64,000 bases of DNA, taken from the NCBI GenBank assembly GCA_034667465.1, contig JAXDJV010000023.1:65643-129642 (forward strand). Direction: 5' to 3'. Shown here piece after piece: positions 59,809 to 64,000 of this stretch; position 1 is the stretch's first letter, and every line of letters starts with the position of its first letter. The position numbers and the translations under genes were made by a program. The stretch is from JAOBAU01 sp034667465. GTDB taxonomy: Bacteria; Acidobacteriota; Thermoanaerobaculia; Gp7-AA8. The notes below the pieces were generated by a model, which saw only the letters and a list, made by a program, of their open reading frames with translations, was not told the DNA's origin and searched no databases.

Positions 59809-62007
59809 ATGACCCGGATGCCCCTCGTTCTTCTCGCGCTGCTGTCCCTTTCCTCCGCCGCTTACGCTTCCGACGTTTCGGTCGCGCTGAGCGCCGCCGA
59901 TCGTGTCATCACCGGCGGGCTCTACCCGGTCACGATCTCGCTGCACAACGCCGGACCTGACGCCGCGGTCGGCGCGCGCGTTCGCATCGAGGTCACCGAT
60001 CGCCGATTCGTTGCGCTCGACAAATACCCGAGCTGTCTCATCGATGGCGACGCCATTCTTTGTTACGCGAACGACTTCGCGGCAGGGGAGACACGCGACT
60101 TCGCGCTGACCTTCACCGCGCACGACTCGCCGACGCCGATCGCGATTCGCGCGACGGCACTGACGACGAACGATCCGAATCCGGCGAACGACACCGCCAG
60201 AGCGACCGTCAATGTCTTTGCTGCCGTAGATCTCAATCTTTCCGTCGACATCTACCCGAGTCTGCAACCGCGACAGCAGAGTCAGGTGCGATTCGATGTT
60301 CGCAATCTCTCGTCGACGCCGGCCGGGCCTTTCAGCGCCGACTTCACCTTTCCATCGACGCTGACCGTGACGAGTTTTCCCGATCACTGCGACAAGCTCG
60401 ATTCGGCGAACTATCGCTGCGACTTTGCCGGGCTCTCGTTCGGCGTCGTCGCTGCCGCCTTCCAGGTCGTTCCCGATGCCGGCATTCGGTCGGCGACGGT
60501 CAGCGGTTCCGTCGACTACACCGGCGACGCGAATCCTTCCGACAATCACGTGACGCTCGATGCGCCGGTGTACGACATCGCGCAACTCGTGGTGTCGATC
60601 ACGTCGCCCGATCGACTCGATGAGTCGCGCACCGGCGATATCCGGTATCACATCGAGAACACGTCGGACGTTGCTGCAAACGCCGTCGTCGTGGAAACGT
60701 TCGCCGGCTTCAATTCGAGCGTTGCCGGTTTCACCGCGGATGGCTGGTCCTGCGTCCCGAAAAGCGGTGAGCCCGGTCTGCGCTGCACCGCGGCGACGCT
60801 CGCGCCGCACGAAGCGCGCGACATCGTGATGAGCGTGACGTTCCCGAAGCGCGAGTTGCGCTCGCAACTGTTCGCAAGCGTTTCGCAGGCGACGCCGGCT
60901 GCATTCCGCGGCCTGCCGAACTTCAACGTGGCGGATGGCATCTTCTATCGCGTCTTCGATGTGACGAACGCATTCGATCAGGGAGCAGGATCGCTTCGCT
61001 CGGCGATCGACGCCGCGAACGCGCAGTGCGGCGACGATCGGATCAACATCCCGTGCAAGGTCGTGTTTCGAGGTTCGTTCACGATCGAGCCGCGCTCGTC
61101 GCTGCCGATCGTCACCGCTCCCGATTTCGCGATCGATGGTGAAGCGCAAACGACGTTCCTCGACGGCTCGCTCGCCGGCGACACCGACGGACTGCACATC
61201 AACTCCACGATCGCCGTCGTGCGCGGTCTCGCCATCGGCAACTTTGCCCGCAACGGCCTGCTGCTCGAACGCGGAACCGCGCAGATTCCAACGTCGAATC
61301 CAGAACAGCGCATCGAGCACAACTTCCTCACCGGCAACGGTCTGCGCGGTTTGATGGCGCTTCGTTTCACCGGCACGATCGCCGCGAACGTCATCGGCAA
61401 CAACGCGCGCAGCGCGATCTTTCTTTATCCCGCAACCAACACGACGATCCGCGACAACCGCCTCGGCGTCGCCGCCGCCGACGACTCTCCGCTGCCGAAC
61501 GGCGCGAGCGGTATCTTCATCGGACCGCAGTCGAACAACATCACGATCGAGAACAACGTCATCGCCAACAACCGCGACTTCGGCATCGCCGTCGCGCGAC
61601 CGGTGACGATCGACATCCGCGCAAACCGTTTTCTCAACAGCGGGCAGCGCGCGATCGACGTCGGACTCGATGGTCCTTCACCAGCGGAGCAGACCGCGCC
61701 GGTCCCGACGATTCTCTCCGCGCGCTACGACGCGGCGAGCGGCGACACGATCATCGAAGGAAGCGGCGTGCCGCGTGCGTATCCGCGTCGCGAAACGCTC
61801 TACCTCTACGCCAACACCGCCGACGTCGCGGAAGGGCATCGCTTCCTCGGCACCACGACGGTCGACGGCAGCGGGCATTTCGTCTTCCGCGTGCACGAAG
61901 ATCTGCGCGGAACGTTCGTCGCCGCGGCCGGCGTGATCCTCACCGACTTCGGCGATCTCGCGTGGCGCAACTCGACGGAGCTGAGCGCGCGGCTGCGGGT
62001 CGACTGA
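59809..62007 (+). CDS. Secreted CARDB/DUF11-like and beta-helix protein
   Basis: 732 aa. Signal peptide MTRMPLVLLALLSLSSAAYA. Two or three CARDB/DUF11-like beta domains (about 20-370: VTISLHNAGPDAAVGARVRI, LNLSVDIYPSLQPRQQSQVR, LVVSITSPDRLDESRTG) are followed by a right-handed beta-helix (about 390-630). The beta-helix has the CSLREAI-like start GAGSLRSAIDAANAQCGDD, RSSLPIVTAPDFAIDGEAQT and ladder-like N-repeats (NNITIENNVIANNRDFGI). It is related to the 29847 protein, but the domain order is reversed and the C-terminal sorting tail is missing. Probably a surface or released adhesion protein. No catalytic residues were identified. Confidence 0.8.
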   Translation: MTRMPLVLLALLSLSSAAYASDVSVALSAADRVITGGLYPVTISLHNAGPDAAVGARVRIEVTDRRFVALDKYPSCLIDGDAILCYANDFAAGETRDFALTFTAHDSPTPIAIRATALTTNDPNPANDTARATVNVFAAVDLNLSVDIYPSLQPRQQSQVRFDVRNLSSTPAGPFSADFTFPSTLTVTSFPDHCDKLDSANYRCDFAGLSFGVVAAAFQVVPDAGIRSATVSGSVDYTGDANPSDNHVTLDAPVYDIAQLVVSITSPDRLDESRTGDIRYHIENTSDVAANAVVVETFAGFNSSVAGFTADGWSCVPKSGEPGLRCTAATLAPHEARDIVMSVTFPKRELRSQLFASVSQATPAAFRGLPNFNVADGIFYRVFDVTNAFDQGAGSLRSAIDAANAQCGDDRINIPCKVVFRGSFTIEPRSSLPIVTAPDFAIDGEAQTTFLDGSLAGDTDGLHINSTIAVVRGLAIGNFARNGLLLERGTAQIPTSNPEQRIEHNFLTGNGLRGLMALRFTGTIAANVIGNNARSAIFLYPATNTTIRDNRLGVAAADDSPLPNGASGIFIGPQSNNITIENNVIANNRDFGIAVARPVTIDIRANRFLNSGQRAIDVGLDGPSPAEQTAPVPTILSARYDAASGDTIIEGSGVPRAYPRRETLYLYANTADVAEGHRFLGTTTVDGSGHFVFRVHEDLRGTFVAAAGVILTDFGDLAWRNSTELSARLRVD

Positions 62008-62057
62008 CGCCGGGCGTATCATTGAGGCCTTTCCCGCGCCAGTGACGGAGGGTCTGC

Positions 62058-62612
62058 ATGCAGGAAGTGCACGTCAAGGCAGTTCCGGTGAATGGGCTTT
62101 GCCAGTTTGTTGCGGAAGAGCTGACTCCCGAGCAGCTTCGTGCCGCGACGGAGAAGATGGGAGCGGACAGCCGCTGGTTCACAGGACATCTCCTCGCACA
62201 CGAGATGGTTCCACTCGCGCTCGTGAATCGCTTCACCGCGCTCTGCGCCGCGGAAAAGAAAGAGCCGGTCCGGCAGTTTGCGAAACGCGCCGGCCGCTAC
62301 GGCGCTGCGCTCGGCGTGAAGAGCGTCTACAAATTCATCCTCGCGGTGCTGTCGATCGAGTACGTGCTGAAGAAGGCGCCGTTCATGTGGACGCGCGTTT
62401 ACGACGGCGGCACGATGGACGTCGACGCCGCGGACAAACGCGCTCGAATCCGCATCAGAGATTTTCCCGCGCACGAGGCCGGCTGCGGCCGCATCACGGG
62501 ATGGTTCGAAGTCGTCGGCGAGCGCGCCGGCGCGAAAGATCTTCGCTGCGCCCACACGTCATGCGCGGCCGAAGGAGCCACGGAATGCGTCTGGGATTTC
62601 GAATGGCGATGA
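62058..62612 (+). CDS. DUF2378/TIGR02265-like protein
   Basis: 184 aa, cytosolic. It begins VHVKAVPVNGLCQFVAEEL, then HLLAHEMVPLALVNRFTAL and QFAKRAGRYGAALGVKSVYK, the helical arrangement of the myxobacterial TIGR02265/DUF2378 family. The C-terminus AHTSCAAEGATECVWDFEW has the Cys-x(n)-Gly-x-x-x-Cys ending common to 4-vinyl-reductase (V4R)-like ligand domains. The fold assignment is by pattern only. The start at 62058 follows GGAGGG (about 62047-62052). Confidence 0.55.
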   Translation: MQEVHVKAVPVNGLCQFVAEELTPEQLRAATEKMGADSRWFTGHLLAHEMVPLALVNRFTALCAAEKKEPVRQFAKRAGRYGAALGVKSVYKFILAVLSIEYVLKKAPFMWTRVYDGGTMDVDAADKRARIRIRDFPAHEAGCGRITGWFEVVGERAGAKDLRCAHTSCAAEGATECVWDFEWR

Positions 62613-62640
62613 CGAACTGTCACGTACTGTTTGCCTCGAC

Positions 62641-62668
62641 TCAGCACTCAGCACTCTGCACTCTGCAC
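62641..62668. repeat. Heptanucleotide repeat, TCAGCAC / TCTGCAC units
   Basis: TCAGCAC, TCAGCAC, TCTGCAC, TCTGCAC: four tandem 7-bp units, the reverse complement of the GTGCTGA type at 5515 and 45926. It lies upstream of the cytochrome c gene. Confidence 0.9.
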
Positions 62669-62704
62669 CGGGTTTGCTAGTCTTCGCGCCGGGGGTTTCA
62701 AACG

Positions 62705-63157
62705 ATGAAGTATGTCTTCACGCTGTTGTTCGTTTTCGCGACGGCATGTGGCGCCATCAATGCGCAGAAAGCGCAGGCGGTTCGCGCCGACAGCGGCGAG
62801 TTTCACAACCTGAAAGTTCTTCCGCAGAACATCACGCGCGATCAGCTCATCGCCACGATGCGTTCCTTCACGCGTTCGCTCGGCGTGAAGTGCGATCACT
62901 GTCACGTCCCCAATCCGGAAGGGGCGAAGGAACACTTCGATTTCCCCAACGACGCGAAACCTGAAAAGAATGTCGCACGCGTGATGCTGCGGATGACGAA
63001 GCAGATCAACGCCGACTACATCGACAAGATCAACGAACAGGGAACGAACGTCACCTGTTACACGTGTCATCGCGGACACGTCACTCCTGAATCGCCGTTG
63101 CCGCCACTTCCCGAAGGTCAGGGACAGGGCGCACCGGCTCCCCAACCTCACAGTTGA
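62705..63157 (+). CDS. Exported dihaem c-type cytochrome (reaction-centre cytochrome family)
   Basis: 150 aa. Signal peptide MKYVFTLLFVFATACGAINA. Two CxxCH haem sites: CDHCH (in VKCDHCHVPNPEG) and CYTCH (in NVTCYTCHRGHV). The block NLKVLPQNITRDQLIATMRSF matches the reaction-centre cytochrome c domain (PF02276-like) that is widespread in non-phototrophic Acidobacteriota. It probably carries electrons in the periplasm. The Pro-rich tail is typical. The electron partner is unknown; no terminal oxidase lies in the window. Confidence 0.9.
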   Translation: MKYVFTLLFVFATACGAINAQKAQAVRADSGEFHNLKVLPQNITRDQLIATMRSFTRSLGVKCDHCHVPNPEGAKEHFDFPNDAKPEKNVARVMLRMTKQINADYIDKINEQGTNVTCYTCHRGHVTPESPLPPLPEGQGQGAPAPQPHS

Positions 63158-63180
63158 TCGCTGCAAATCGGGCGTAGAAT
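63154..63180 (+). promoter_or_regulatory. Candidate promoter of the sigma-factor gene
   Basis: TTGATC (63154-63159) and TAGAAT (63175-63180) with a 15-nt spacer, shorter than the usual 17, ahead of the sigma-factor start at 63203. The -10 box is good and the spacing is not. Confidence 0.35.
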
Positions 63181-63204
63181 TCGTGCTCCTGATCGAGCAC
63201 GAAT
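63179..63204 (+). promoter_or_regulatory. Inverted repeat covering the sigma-factor start codon
   Basis: ATTCGTGCTC - CTGATC - GAGCACGAAT, 10-bp arms with a 6-nt loop. The right arm ends in the first two bases of the ATG (63203-63205). In RNA it would hide the start codon; in DNA it overlaps the predicted transcription start and could be an operator. Confidence 0.5.
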
Positions 63205-64000
63205 GGCCCGTTACGAAGAACGCGACGACTCGTACGATCTCCTGAATCAGTACCTTCAGGAGATCGCTCGAATCCCGCGACTCACACCCGAGCGTGAGCG
63301 CGAGCTCGGGCACCGCGTCCAGCAGGAGAACGACAAAGCGGCGCTCGAAGAGCTCGTGAAGTCGAATCTCCGCTTCGTCGTTTCGTACGCGAAACGCTAT
63401 CGCAACGCGCACGTTCTCTTCCTCGATCTGATCAACGAAGGGAACATTGGATTGATCCACGCCGCGCGGAAATTCGATCCCGACAAGAACGTGAAGTTCA
63501 TCACGTACGCGGTCTGGTGGATTCGCCAGTCGATCCTGCACGCGTTGTCGGAACAGGGCGGCGCATTCCGTCTGCCGCCGAAGCGCGCCAATCTGATGTA
63601 CCGGCTGGAGAAGGCCATCGCCGCGGCGATGAGCGACGGCAACCACATGCCGACGCCGCAGGAGCTGGCCACGGAGCTCGGCATCACCGTGAAGGAAGTG
63701 CAAACGCTGCTGCAGGCGAACAGCGACAACTTCTCGCTCTCGGCGGAGCTCGACTCCGAGTCGCACACGGCGCTGGCCGACATGATCGAGCAGACCACCA
63801 TCCCCTCGGCCGAGGATGAGATGCAGGAGCAGTCGCGCCGCGAGGAGTTGCTGGCGCATATCTCTGAACTGTCGCCGAAGGAGCGGCTGGTGATCACGTT
63901 GCGCCACGGCGTGAGCGACAACGTTCCGAAGCGGATCGAAGAGCTGGCGCGATTCCTCAATCGCGAGCCGGAGAGCGTTGGCGACATCCTCGACATCGCC
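63203..64000 (+). CDS. RNA polymerase sigma-70 family factor, RpoD/RpoS-like (3' end outside window)
   Basis: 266 codons are present and the frame is open at the window end. It begins MARYEERDDSYDLLNQYLQE (region 1.2: YLQEIARIPRLTPERERELG). Region 2 is RFVVSYAKRYRNAHVLFLDL, INEGNIGLIHAARKFDP and KFITYAVWWIRQSILHAL, which are the -10 recognition and core-binding motifs. Region 3 is RLPPKRANLMYRLEKAI, and the start of region 4 is ELSPKERLVITLRHGVSDN. There is no long region 1.1, so it may be a group 2 or primary-like factor of the Acidobacteriota type. No Shine-Dalgarno sequence is visible; a hairpin covers the start. Confidence 0.93.
   Translation, partial: MARYEERDDSYDLLNQYLQEIARIPRLTPERERELGHRVQQENDKAALEELVKSNLRFVVSYAKRYRNAHVLFLDLINEGNIGLIHAARKFDPDKNVKFITYAVWWIRQSILHALSEQGGAFRLPPKRANLMYRLEKAIAAAMSDGNHMPTPQELATELGITVKEVQTLLQANSDNFSLSAELDSESHTALADMIEQTTIPSAEDEMQEQSRREELLAHISELSPKERLVITLRHGVSDNVPKRIEELARFLNREPESVGDILDIA

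Overview
The window is about 64 kb of GC-rich bacterial chromosome and contains no rRNA, tRNA, integrase, transposase or CRISPR array. The gene content suggests a soil or sediment Acidobacteriota-like organism. The evidence is a membrane Ser/Thr kinase, paired TonB-like energy transducers, a reaction-centre-type dihaem cytochrome c, DUF4388, large secreted HYR and beta-helix proteins, an IPTL/PEP-CTERM-like tail and complex I. This assignment is inferred from gene content; no phylogenetic marker was tested.

Layout. 1-9074: Ser/Thr kinase (cut by the window edge), Xaa-Pro dipeptidase, SGNH hydrolase, a glutamate-cysteine-ligase-like enzyme, aldo/keto reductase, two tandem TonB proteins and two related small proteins. 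9073-12743: a polynucleotide-kinase-like gene coupled to a LIG-POL DNA ligase D, then an SDR and a DUF4442 protein. 12843-22118: small HExxH protein, GAF-GGDEF cyclase, CREST-type membrane hydrolase, type II glutamine synthetase, a coupled ATP-grasp/zinc-peptidase pair, sensor histidine kinase and Kup. 22230-34748: secreted PKD protein, a tandem trio of paralogous exported proteins (one frameshifted), a giant PAS-GGDEF-EAL protein, a beta-helix protein, carA and an HYR protein. 34775-43719: methylmalonyl-CoA mutase large subunit, DUF4388 protein, PlsB-like acyltransferase, a CADD-type pABA synthase, nudC, a secreted metallo-beta-lactamase-fold protein and a repeat-rich exported protein. 43766-53882: the operon nuoG-H-J-K-DUF6335-L-M-N-rex on the minus strand. 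54024-59741: parvulin isomerase, receiver protein, saccharopine dehydrogenase-like protein, holin-like protein, STAS protein and nuoA-E-F. 59809-64000: secreted CARDB/beta-helix protein, DUF2378-like protein, cytochrome c and a sigma-70 factor cut by the right edge.

How the parts work together. The nuo operon ends in rex, the NADH/NAD+-sensing repressor. A near-consensus Rex operator lies just downstream of a good sigma-70 promoter ahead of nuoG, so the operon appears to encode its own redox feedback. nuoB, nuoC, nuoD and nuoI are not in the window. LigD without a phosphoesterase domain, next to a polynucleotide kinase, looks like an end-healing and end-joining pair.

The most unusual feature is the repetitive DNA in intergenic gaps. 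One class is a GTCATCCTGAGC... palindrome family. The other is three kinds of heptanucleotide array (TGAAGGA, TGAGGCA and TGAGTGC units), often in inverted pairs. Every unit contains TGA and 7 is coprime to 3, so three units place a stop in every frame. Several genes here take their stop codon from one of these repeats. Two genes also look broken by a single missing A in an A-run, which may be real or an assembly error.
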